NCBI RefSeq assembly: GCF_030253575.1
Contig: NC_080559.1
Location: 35,377,001 to 35,441,000 of the forward strand
Direction: 5' to 3'
Source: Rhododendron vialii
Lineage: Eukaryota > Streptophyta > Magnoliopsida > Ericales > Ericaceae
Length of the DNA: 64,000 bases
The notes beneath the pieces are model-generated. The model had not been told where the DNA came from, did no database searches, and saw only the letters and a program-made list of their open reading frames with translations. Shown piece after piece: positions 15,001-25,463 of this stretch (positions are counted from its first letter, which is position 1; each line of letters begins with the position of its first letter). Made by a program: the position numbers and the translations under genes.

Positions 15001-18000
15001 CAGTGAATTTAAATAGCCAGCGCATGCCTAGAACCATGAGGACCAAAATGGGAATAGAAAAGTACCTCTCCAGCTAGTCTCTCACCCATCTGATCTACGC
15101 CATCGAAAGTCAATTTCGATGGATTACACTCACTACCTGCTCAAAAAAGATCATATAAGGAAAATTCCAGCACAGTTAAAACCGTATGCAAGTCAGAGAA
15201 GGCGGGGTGACAGATTTTGGAGTTCATAACAATAGTTGATAACCATTAATACTCCAACAATTACATGACCAACAAATTCTCAAAATGCTAGGAGCATAAA
15301 CAAACAAATTAGCTGAAGAAAAGAATGGAAGTCCTAACAAGAGCATCCCAGGCCGATCCCAAAAAACCAAAAGAAGAGCATCCCAGCAAAAAAGAAAATA
15401 AATCCCCAAAAAGACTAACTGGGCTTAAAGTTTAATCAAACATGATAAATTTCTCAAATTAATCTTTGTTCTGCTATCACTGACCAGCTGGTAATTTAAG
15501 AGATTTAGCCAAGTTTGATCAACCAAACCACTAGTGAGGGGATTAACAATACAACATCCCTCAATGAATTGTACAATAAACAGGATAAAGCTAGCTTGCA
15601 TTGTGTGCATGCTACACAACATGCACTGCCATCGTCCAGCTATCCCAAACGATACTGCCAAATTAGTAATTACAAAGCTCAGAGCCAACATGGAGAGTGA
15701 TGTTCTCCCTAACTAGCGTCTAAATCTTTGATTCCGTACAAAGCCTTGAAGATGACAGGTCACTGTCTCCAACATGAGAAAGGAAACACATTCACAACGT
15801 ATGCAATGCATTTGATAGAAGTGCACCCGATTGGATTAGAACAGTTGCTTATTACATGAATTCAATGCCTTCAGTCAACCTAACAACCAAATTCATTCCA
15901 CAATAAAACAAGTAAAAGAATTGGAAAGAACTCTTTGAAGCATGCATAACAAATACGGTGAGAACAAACCCAATGGAAAAGCTTATGAGAGGAATAAGTC
16001 ATAGTTGACTTGGGAAATGAAAGGTCATCTTCATAAATTACCACTGGTAAGATTGTCTAATCTAAGCTCTGTCTAAGCCTGGCAAAACAGCCATTTGTAA
16101 AACCCAAAACTTACCAACACATTTACAAATAACACGTTAGGGAAATTTAGTCTCACAGATCAAGTTTCAGACCAACAGTGCTCCTAAAAAGTGCAGTAGA
16201 TGGCCGAAGAGCTGTTTGACACCATATGTTAGGGAAAAATTATTATTACGTTAACAACACAAGACAGATACCTGACTAGCACCCAATGTAATTATCCAGA
16301 ATTACCCATTAGAAAGGAAAAGGGGCTACATGAAAACAAAAACTCTTACGGTGAACAATAATTTTGTCAGGAAGCCTCTTCACAAACTGCTCGGCAGCAT
16401 ATCTCCAATCTGCAGCACTGAATGCACAATAAAGGGTTAATAAATAGCACGCTTTGCAGAAAAAACTTCTTAACAACGGGTCATACCGTGATAATGGAGG
16501 TGCTCCATACTAGCATGAACATTAATCATATTTGTTGAGAGGAAGAACTAGGAACCTAAGACAAGTATGGGGAAAAATGGTAGCGTACACCAAACCCAAT
16601 CAGTTGCGTGGTAGTGAGTTCAATTGAGGAGAAGTTTGCACCACTACACAAGATAACTCATGAGAAAGAAGACAACTTTTAAACATTCAATTAAATTGAT
16701 GAAGCTGGAGGTTTAGAATTTCAACCAATGCAATGAACTCCAACTGAAGACAAAGGCTATAAAAAAGGATCTTCTGTTTTGGCAGATGTTTTGAGTTAAC
16801 ATATATAGCTAATAGAATTCAGTGAAGACAGAGACGACATTTGGAATGGAAATGTCCAAGAAAAAAGTGAGGCCAGACAGACAAGTGGAGAATTTTTTTT
16901 CCAGACACCATGCAATGAGAAAAACAGACTATTGGATCTCTCAAATTACTACAAATGGCCTTCAGTTACCAGCACAATAAATTACCAGAATTTTTTCGTA
17001 ACGATAATGGATAACTGTAAAATTATAGTTTAGAACATTGCGAACGCTTAACCCCGCAGGTGATAGAATGTTTGTGGGCCGCAAAATGTTTTAATGGATA
17101 AAATACTGATAGCTTACCGAATTGCAAAAACAAGACTCTCCACCAGGCAGGGACGAAGCCAGGACTTTGAGGTGGTCAAACAGCATAATAGCATCACTAT
17201 TAGTTTACAGTTGATTTTATAGACGGGTAGAGAACTAGGGATGCATAAGAGGAGGTTTAAAGATTGAAAGGGTTAAATGGTGAAAACAGCTTAAATGTTC
17301 CATAATACCAGAATTATTTGCAATTTTAGATAAAATAGCAAAATGAAATAATTACAACCTAAAAGATTTACCCAAATTTTTTAGAATTTTCAATGAGAAC
17401 TCAGAACTTTTGACACACACTCAAAGAGGAGGGGAAGGCTTTTTGTGTTTTAATAAAGTGGGATATAGATTTCCCCCTACTGAATCTCTTTGCTTGATAT
17501 TAGAACAAGTTTCCTTATTTCCGTTCCTCTTCAGTGTATCTAACTTGAAAGAGGAATAAAGCATGATTTTTATTTAAAATTCATTAATAACAAGAGAAAA
17601 AGATAAAACAGATACTTCAATTATTTAAAAGAGTACATAAGAATTGAGGGACCTTAAATAAACATGGGGCTCATTACACAGATATTGTAATACATATCGG
17701 GATATACCCAGGGGTAATTGAAGGCTTTAGGGTGACCGGGGCAACCCTTGGCCCCAGCATTGCTTCGTCCTTGGCACCAGGGTGTCCATCATAAAGTTCA
17801 AATGCATCTTTTATTTAACTATTCCATAGTAGAGTACAATTGATGAAACATAAAAAAGAATGGTTGTATCAAAATTGTAATGTGCTTGTTCATCATATAT
17901 ACAAGAAGTGCAGTGGTTTCTAGAAACTCCAAATGCCTCACTAATCACAATGCAATATGCAGTGTACATACAAAACTTTCATTAAAAAAAAGAACAAGTC

Positions 18001-18554
18001 AATGGGCATAAGAAGAAAAGGAAGGGTTTTCATCTACCGTCCTTTCTTCGTTTTTACTTGTTCAATTATCAAAAAGGAATGGTTTTAGTTTGATTATCTG
18101 TATCTCTGCTCTTTATTCAACTACTTTTTTCTTCTCCAAATTGCCCGAGGTCTATGCTTTTTTGAATCCAATACCCGTATCAAATATTAAATAGAACAGG
18201 AATCTAACAAAGATACCTCCCGCCGATCCCATTAACCATGATCACAAGGTGCTCCGGTGGCACCTTGGCATCGGCAGCCGCCTTATCGAAGAAATCCACG
18301 CCACCATCCACAGACTCGACCTCCACCTTCTGCCCCTTCCTCCGAGAATCACTAAAGCACCCCCTGCTCAACTTGCGGATCACTTCCATCTTATAATCAC
18401 TCTTTCGACATAACACCAATTTGCTGCGCCGTGGGCCCTGGTTGAGCCCAAACCCTAGATCGAGACGCGCCGCTGTAGCGGAAAGGAGGCGGTTAGGTAA
18501 GGGTTGGAGGGAGAAATTCGTGGGTCGGACTGGAGGTTTGGCCTCGGCGGTCAT
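11855..18554 (-). CDS. DUF676 putative serine esterase / lipase
   Basis: Alpha/beta-hydrolase of the plant ROG1-like family (PF05057), predicted to hydrolyse lipid esters. Substrate and location cannot be read from sequence. Exons on minus: 18554-18217, 16417-16350, 15136-15066, 14902-14624, 14119-13956, 13857-13802, 13695-13643, 13535-13415, 12574-12477, 11926-11855. Frames join cleanly to a 439-residue protein. Exon 1 carries a variable N-terminus, then [11 protein letters not shown], the oxyanion-side strand. Exon 4 carries [15 protein letters not shown], whose Ser is the likely nucleophile. Later exons carry [25 protein letters not shown] and [16 protein letters not shown], all typical of the family. 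The ending [15 protein letters not shown] is also conserved in relatives. The exon 5 donor (AT before GTTGGT) is weak but is the only one that keeps frame. Exon 1 could instead begin at an internal Met; I chose the first ATG of the open frame. Confidence 0.88.
12025..12096. repeat. Compound microsatellite in lipase intron
   Basis: (CA)n, TATA, GATA and (GA)n in succession, inside the last intron of the esterase gene. Confidence 0.85.
17148..17773. mobile_element. hAT-like non-autonomous element in lipase intron 1
   Basis: Left end CAGGGACGAAGCCAGG and the complement of the right end CAAGGACGAAGCAATG form terminal inverted repeats. CACCAGG lies immediately outside the left end (17141-17147) and again one base outside the right end (17775-17781), giving 7 of 8 bases of an 8-base target duplication, the hAT hallmark. 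About 626 bases, no transposase. It lies inside the 1.8-kb first intron of the esterase gene. Confidence 0.7.
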
Positions 18555-18834
18555 GCGGGGCTGATTGAGTGGAAAAGTATCATGGAGGTTTCGGAGAGGA
18601 ATAGGACGAGAAAGCGAAAGGAGAGACTTTTTTGATGGAGAATGGGTCAGGGTTTTTAGAAGGCGAAAGAGCGGGTAAAAAAGGGAGAAGAAAACGACAT
18701 GCGAGCGAAACTGACGATACTGTTGGGGAAGACGACAACGGTTGAACGTACGTAGGAGTAATTCGATGTCTGGATTTTATACTTTTGGTCTAATTAGTAC
18801 GTAAGTAGTATATCATACTCCGGCGCTGGGACCA

Positions 18835-19165
18835 TTATGGGCTCCTTCGTTAAATTTAAGTAATTTGAACTGTTCATATTATGATTCAAGTAAACAATTA
18901 ACTTGATTGAACCTCGATAGGTAAATCAAAAAAAATTATTTTATTTCATTAAATGGTCCATGACCGTTTCTTTAATAAAACAAAATTCAATTTTTTATAC
19001 ATCTATCGATGTTTAATCAAGCTGACTTTTTGCTTAGATGATCAAGAGTCTTACAAGATGAACGATTCAAATTACTGTAACGAATACAAGGTGAAACCCA
19101 CAATGGTCGTAGCAGAAACCACACGGGCCGGAAAAAAAAAATCCTCAATATCATAAGCACCGTTT
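18835..19165. mobile_element. Foldback MITE, family A copy 1
   Basis: Inverted repeat centred near 18985. The left arm has GACCATTATGGGC and GTAATTTGAACTGTTCAT; the complement of the right arm has GACCATTGTGGGT and GTAATTTGAATCGTTCAT. Inner parts share a TCGATAGGT...ATCAA motif with its inverted partner. Two related copies occur near 21.7 kb and 49.0 kb. Non-coding. Confidence 0.6.
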
Positions 19166-19560
19166 CGGGTTGTACCCCGGGCTCTGGCTTCATTGTGGGT
19201 AAATTTCACTCACAGTCTGATGACAGATGACTTGAGGTTTTTTTTTTTTTTTTTTTAACGATGGATATCACGTATGAGAAATAACGATCAAGTACTCCAT
19301 GCGATTTCTATATCTACTCTATCGATACTCCGAATCGATAATTTTATGAGGAGTGACGATGAACTCCATGCATGTGGTTTCTATATCTATTCTATTTGCC
19401 TAATTGCCCTAGTTTCAAATTAAGGTAATTTTGTTTTGTTTTTTTCTTTGTTCAACAATATAAAATGGTTTGTTTCATTTTGTGTATTTATCCTATGATC
19501 ATGCATGTGTACGATATTAGCTCGTTAATCAGTAATAAGATTACTCTTAGTACGTACAAT

Positions 19561-20174
19561 CATAGTTATTAATCCCGTACCGTACCGGCCGATACGTACC
19601 GGATTTGAAGAAAACCGGTATCCTAACACCCCAATACCGTTCCGGTCCCAATACCGGGGGAAATACCGGCCGGTATCAGGATACCGGAAATTCCGGCCAA
19701 AATTTTGCAGCGTTTTTTTTACGTTTTCAGGAGGATTTTTTTTCCTGGGTTATCTCTCCAAAAAATTAAAAAACGTTTTTCAAAATTTTAGCAAAACGTG
19801 GGCCATAGTACGTGTGCGAAGCTTAGATTCCGGATTTACACTCCTCCTGCGCGCGAATAACCCGTGACGCACGCTCGGAAAAATGTGCCGTGGCCGAAGG
19901 CAGACCTCTCATTAGGTCCTCATTCACAAGTTCACTAGTGTGCAAAATCATTTAAAGTGAAAAAGAGTTTTGTAACTAAGCAATGTGGGACTAGAAGTAT
20001 TTTATGATAAATTGTATGGTATGAGAGATTTTTTTGAATTATAATTATATATAATTATTATATATATTGTAGTTGCGGGAAATCCGAAACGGTATCCGGT
20101 ACCTGACCGGTACCGGTACGTACCGTACCAGTGGAAAAACCGGTACCCTATCCGAAACGGTATTCAGAACTATG
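19561..20174. mobile_element. hAT-like MITE with CCGGTA-rich arms
   Basis: A perfect 8-base duplication CGTACAAT flanks the element (19553-19560 and 20175-20182), and the ends read CATAGTTATTAATCCCG against the complement CATAGTTCTGAATACCG. The 614-base element has arms dense in CCGGTA, GGTACC and CGTACCG, repeated in both orientations around an AT-rich centre, so it can form a large hairpin. No transposase is encoded. Confidence 0.85.
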
Positions 20175-20182
20175 CGTACAAT

Positions 20183-21351
20183 AGCCGTTTGATGATTTAG
20201 GATGTTAGACAGAAAACCAGTCATTGATTAGGTGTTAAGTGGTAGTAGAGGGGAGGGGTTTAGAGGGAGATTTGAACTACACGGTACACCCAAGTGGATA
20301 AATGCCATAAAAGCGTAGAGCCGGCTCACTCCATCGACACCCACTTGCGGTTCGAACAGGAAAGTTACCCGTTTCGGTTTCAGAAATAAGTACTTATTTT
20401 TTTTAAAATAGCTAATTTTTTTATTTTAAAGGTGATGTATTATGAGAGGGTGCCCTGTCTTGGGAAGCGAGAATAAGTATTTATTTTTTAAGAAGAGAAT
20501 ATGAAACACACCCTACTTTCTTCTATTAAGTAAATTAATTTTATTACTAAAGAATTTTGTATCATTTCTTTTTTTGTTTAAAAGAGGAAAGAATATAACC
20601 CTAATAAGAAAGTAATGCAGTACTAATTTCTTAACTACAAGGATCCGTTCAATTGTCGGAAATATTGTGTGAGAAATTGATTCCCAGAAAAAGTGAAGTG
20701 AGTTAAAATAAAGAGAAAAAAAAATTTCTATGTGTGTTCTCTCTTGACAAGAAATCTTACCAAAAAAAAAAAATTCCTTTATTTTGGCAAGTCCTATTTT
20801 GCGAAAAACCGTTCCTCGATAAAAAAATTAAAATTGTGAGTCCTACAACTTTTTTGATAACTAAACACGCAATAAGTTACAGAAAAATTATTTTTTTCAT
20901 CTTTTCCGTGCAATTGAATGGAGCCCAAAGTGTCACCCTTACTACTCCTAAGTCCTAATTAAACACGGGAAAAGTCAAACAAAAAAAGAAACATCATAAA
21001 CAACTTTAAGAGTTATTTTGCCTGATCCAATCAGATTTTGTGAGATTTGGTTGTCAGACATGGCAAATGAAAAACTTAAAGGCTTAAAGCCCAATTGATT
21101 AATTGAACGCTGTTTTTGGTCGTAGGATCTGATCTACTACTTGTCAGCATGTCCTGCCCACGTCCGGGGATTTTCCCATTTATTTTTATGAAAGACTATG
21201 AATAAGATCAAAGTCAACTTTAACACATGATTCAAATACTCCATTTTGTAATCAGAGATACAGCCATATATTTTGCGAAAATACTCGCATAGGTGGACGG
21301 TCCCACACATATTGCATGACTGTGTAGGAAGGCAACTTAAAAATCGTATTT
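20183..21351. other. Spacer, one tRNA-like stretch
   Basis: No gene seen. At about 20285-20370 an A-box-like AAGTGGATAAATGCC is followed by a B-box-like GGTTCGAAC, suggesting a decayed SINE head on the plus strand. Confidence 0.4.
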
Positions 21352-21352
21352 A

Positions 21353-21452
21353 TCGTCGTTCCAAAATTATTTTGATAGTCACCGTTCTTCAGACAAGTTT
21401 TGTCGTCGTTCTAAAATTGTTTTGATAGTCGCCGTTCTTCAGACAAGTTTTG
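21353..21452. repeat. Two-copy 50-base tandem repeat
   Basis: A 50-base unit containing TTTTGATAGTC and CCGTTCTTCAGACAAG is present twice head to tail with a few differences. Confidence 0.85.
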
Positions 21453-21599
21453 ATAGTCAATTAACACTCTTGGATATACATTTGTAATATCATAATGTCC
21501 AAAACTTTTCTTAATTGTCTAAAGTATTATATGAAAATGGTACGCAGTGCAAAGCTTAATAAAAAGAGATTAAATTCTTTCTGCTAGAAACTCCACGGT

Positions 21600-21785
21600 T
21601 TCCGCCACCCATTGTATAGGTCCTACTATGCGTTTATTGCAATAATCTAACTCGTTCATTTTGTAGACCCTGTAGAATAGTATATCTACGTCGAAAATTA
21701 GATTGATCGAACGTCGATAGATATATATCAAAAATTGACTTTTGGATTATAAAGTAGATGACCGTCATGGACAGTCTAACTTTAA
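21600..21785. mobile_element. Foldback MITE, family A copy 2 (partial)
   Basis: One arm only. It shares the order CGTTCAT-TTGTAGA-CCTG-AGAATAGTATAT, then ATTGATCGAACGTCGATAG and ATCAAAAATTG, with the element near 48.9-49.3 kb. The second arm is missing or highly diverged. Confidence 0.5.
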
Positions 21786-21889
21786 ATATTGACAGAACAA
21801 GCTAATCCAAATTATATAATAAAACAAAGCACAAATGAACGGAACTCTATCGATAAAAAAACAACCCGAAAAAAACAAGTACAAAAGCC

Positions 21890-21914
21890 GGGGGGGGGGG
21901 GGGGGGGGGGGGGG
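21890..21914. repeat. Poly(G) tract, 25 bases
   Basis: Uninterrupted G-run about 410 bases beyond the 3' end of the PR-1 gene. It could form quadruplexes and its length is prone to sequencing error. Confidence 0.9.
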
Positions 21915-22324
21915 AACAGTAGTAACAATATGTGAATATCCAAACAAAATAAACTTTTGCCAATTGCGTGTAGTTTTAATTCATCACATTCTCTTGCTGT
22001 CGCTTTTCTCTATAAAACTGATAAGTACGTTGAACTTGGATTTCTGAGGAGGAGTAACCTCCTTCCGACCGAAGGCTTAAGAGGATTATTAGCGTCACAG
22101 CATAAAGAAATTCGATCCAAGCCCAAGCTATCGATCGATCGATCCAACTGAAAAACAAGCGTAAAGAGGTAATTAAAGTGTATGTCCAACCAACTTATGA
22201 AGACGAGGTTAAAGGCATCACAATAAATAGGCGAATAGAAAGAGATTTTCCATATCGTAGTAAAATGTCAACATTCCCACGAAAGAGGTTATGATGATGA
22301 TATATATACGAAGAAATTAGACAA

Positions 22325-22816
22325 TCAATAAGGCCTCTGTCCGATGTAATTTCCAGGAGGGTCATAGTTACAAGTCATGAAAACCCCCTTCCCATCAAAA
22401 CAAACAACCCTAGCACACCCAATTCTCGTCGTTGTCCTCCACACAATCTGTGTATAATGCCCACATTGCTGCCCGCCGGCACAAGAGTTTGACCCATAGT
22501 TGTACCACGGCCGCTCGGAAACCCACGCATTGGCAGCCTGAACTGGGGTCCACCCGTTGCCGCTGCCCCAAAAGATGTTCTCCCCGTAAGGCCCTCCGGA
22601 ATGCTTCAAAAGACAGTCCCCCCGTCTTTGATTGGCGTACCATTTCGCGTACTGGGCTAATCTCCCATCCCATACCAACGGATGCAGTCCAAGGACAGCC
22701 CGTGCTGCATTCTGGGGAGCCATGATTCTGTTCACAAAATCATTTCGGCCAGCAATGGCATCGATGCTTGAGATTATAAGGAGGACTATGGTGATGGCGC
22801 CGGAGAACAGATTCAT
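22325..22816 (-). CDS. PR1: Pathogenesis-related protein 1 (CAP superfamily)
   Basis: A single intronless frame of 163 residues, the usual PR-1 size. Residues 1-22 form a hydrophobic signal peptide ending near AIAG, so the product should be secreted to the apoplast. The CAP signatures are complete: GHYTQIVW (CAP1) and [12 protein letters not shown] (CAP2), plus the family motifs [13 protein letters not shown] and [12 protein letters not shown], and six Cys in the mature domain for three disulfides. PR-1 proteins bind sterols and accumulate in salicylate-dependent defence. The last 11 residues fit the CAPE peptide rule PxGNxxxxxPY after CNYD, so the protein may release a signalling peptide. 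The predicted basic or acidic subgroup was not determined. Confidence 0.95.
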   Translation of the reverse strand: MNLFSGAITIVLLIISSIDAIAGRNDFVNRIMAPQNAARAVLGLHPLVWDGRLAQYAKWYANQRRGDCLLKHSGGPYGENIFWGSGNGWTPVQAANAWVSERPWYNYGSNSCAGGQQCGHYTQIVWRTTTRIGCARVVCFDGKGVFMTCNYDPPGNYIGQRPY

Positions 22817-22885
22817 TGGGATAGAGAAACACAGAGAGAGTTGTTTTTTGGTTGGGGAATTTGTGGGAGATTATGGTATTAGGAA

Positions 22886-22898
22886 GATTATATATATA
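22886..22898 (-). promoter_or_regulatory. PR-1 TATA box
   Basis: TATATATATAA on the minus strand, about 75 bases upstream of the PR-1 ATG, the expected spacing for a short plant leader. Confidence 0.55.
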
Positions 22899-22899
22899 G

Positions 22900-25300
22900 A
22901 AGAGAACAGGACTTGTGGGGGGTGGTTTGATTTTTGGGGTATGAAGTTTTTTCAACTATCGGGTGGCACCCATGTTCCTCCTTAATGATTGCCATATTTG
23001 TTTTGTGGGGTAACATAAAGAATTTAAAGTCTTACTAAGCTCTCCCTTTTGATTATCAATGTTGGTGTGATTTTTATTATATATTTTCTTCGATGGCGTA
23101 GAAATAGACTTTTATCATATATCTTGTTTAAAATAGTTTCTTTAGGAGAGAAAACTTATATACGGCGGAGCTGTAATTAAGTTCTTTACAACAGCAATCA
23201 ATCGCAATCGTCAAAAAGTGTTCTAGACGGTCTGGATTTTAATGAAAAATTTTCCTGGAAAAGTTTTTTTAAAACTCAGATTGTCCAAAATACTTTGGAC
23301 ATGTGAGTTTCACCTCCGTAAACCCATTTTCAAGATATTCTCTTTCTTTAGATGGTAGTGTACATAGCTAGGTCATATATTGTTATAAAAAACTGTTTTG
23401 CTATATATTTTGTAACGTTGGAATTGATTACAATAATAACTTGGTGGTTGACCAAAATTAAGGGCATTCATGGTAGTTTCTCAACAGAAGAGTTAAAGCA
23501 ATAGTTTTAATTCAAGTTAAATTAGGTCAAACTTATATTTATGCTATATACTTTATGCTGTTTCTTATCCAACTGCTCGTGATTTTGAAGGCTTCTTTTT
23601 TTTTTTTTATTACTAAAAGTCCCTATCTCTAATCCAAAAATTGTCTCGGCAGGGTTTGTGTAGTTACATGCTCAATAATTCGCGAGTTTGTGTAGTTACA
23701 TGCTCAACATATTTTAAGTAACTTTTATCAAGTTTTTTTTTATAAAACTTTTTTTCCCGATCAAAAAAATTATTGGACATAAAGTCGTAAACCTTCTATT
23801 TTTTGTTAATTAGAGTCTGGACTATTGGAGGTTAAGCTCTATTGTTTAAACTTTTTCTTCTTCATTTTGTGTATTTTGTTCGGTTTTTTTTTTTTTTTTT
23901 GATTTTTTGTTATGTTTGCGTTATATTTTTTGGATTAATCATCCATTTCGTTGAGAGGAATTACTATGAAAAAAATACCAAACAACTGTCTTTTTGGTCT
24001 AAAGTATCGCCTTATATGAAATTTTTCAACATCGGCTCACATTTTTATATTTTTCTGGTCGAGACGGATGATTAATACCAAATATTACAATAAAAAGCTC
24101 AACAAAAAGTAAAAATATTGAAAAAAGTTTTAGACGACAAGTTTACAAGAACGGAGCCGTAGTGTGGTCATTAATTTATAAAATTTTAAAATTTGAATAA
24201 GTCGAGGTACATGTAAACTGGTCCGATCATCTGTTACAAAACAAACATTACTTGATGCCAAAAACTATTCCATATTGTTTGGGATATGGTATCAAAACTT
24301 TCCCAAAGTCAAGCGAAGCGATCGATAATAGTTTGGTCTCAAATTACAGAACCGAAATCCACGGAGTACTTTCGGGTGCTGGCTCAAATCAATCAACTAC
24401 CACTCACTCTCTTTAGATTATTCTGTCAGCTGTTTCATATTGTGTGTGTCACAGTCATTTTTTTTTTTTTTTTTGAAAACATATGAGAATGTAAATTTTC
24501 ATTTCAAACAATTGTATTTGTAGCACATTCACACTATTGACCCAAATCTAGTCCCTTTTCCCCCGCTCTTCATGGCACCCTTTGGGGCACTTTATTTTAA
24601 GAGTTATATTTGAGTACTTTTTCTTGTTTTTCAAGAACAGTGGCCTAATTTTGATCGCCAGATCGGACCTTTAGCCTATTTATGGCGTTTATGTTTCGGT
24701 TTTTGCGCTCGGAGCTTGCCGTGTCTGCGGGGGCTTGTCTCGGAGTTTTCTCCATTGCTTCAGTTTGAGGACTCGTTTGTGTCTCCTTGTCCGGACCTAG
24801 CCGGTGTGCTTATTGGACAATGGTCCAAGAGAGTGGATTTGTAGCCTCTGCGCAATTTCTTGATCGATTTCCGCCAACACTTATTTGAAGCCTCTTATTG
24901 GGACAGTACATCATCTGAGGTGATTCAATGTCGGGACACCTTTTTCTCACCTACGCTAGTCTCTGGTCAGTCTGTCTCGGTAATAATGTGTTAGGAGCTT
25001 TGTGCTAGCGATTAGGGCTTAGGCATTAGCTAGTTTACCTCTTTGCACTTATTGTTTGTCCTTATCTCTGTATTAGATGAAAATCTTGTAGATGCCGTTT
25101 GAATTTTAGTTTGGATAAAAATAAAGAAAAATGTGACAAATTACTTGCTTTCCCATTTAAATTCCTTTTGATTTGATTTTTAGAAGTCAACAATAAAAAG
25201 CAGTGTCTCGTTCTATAAAAAAAAAACTCAACCAAGAAAGAGTTATACTCTTTTATGGCTCTATCTATAAAAAGCAGCGCCTCGATCTATTAAAAAAAGG
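22900..25300. other. Spacer upstream of PR-1
   Basis: No gene seen. It includes the PR-1 promoter. A T-run at about 24458-24473 followed by GAAAACATATGAGAATG resembles the tail of a minus-strand LINE. At 24640-25130 lies a GC-richer block unlike its surroundings that I cannot classify; it may be a decayed retroelement. Confidence 0.4.
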
Positions 25301-25301
25301 A

Positions 25302-25463
25302 AATGATTTTGCCACTTCTATTTTTACCAATGACACTCTCCTTTTGTCTCTCATAGTGTGTAAATTTACAAATTAGTCCAAACATTTTGTAAAAATTTAT
25401 TGCATTGAGAGGTAATTATTAAATTCACCCAACTAAAAGATAAAAGGGGAGTGGCAAAATCAT
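25302..25463. mobile_element. Small MITE
   Basis: AATGATTTTGCCACTTCTATT at the left (first part AATGATTTTGCCACT) matches the complement of the right end AATGATTTTGCCACTCCCC. About 160 bases, non-coding. Flanking sequence also contains two similar copies of AAAAAGCAG.G.CTCG.TCTAT at about 25195 and 25270. Confidence 0.6.
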
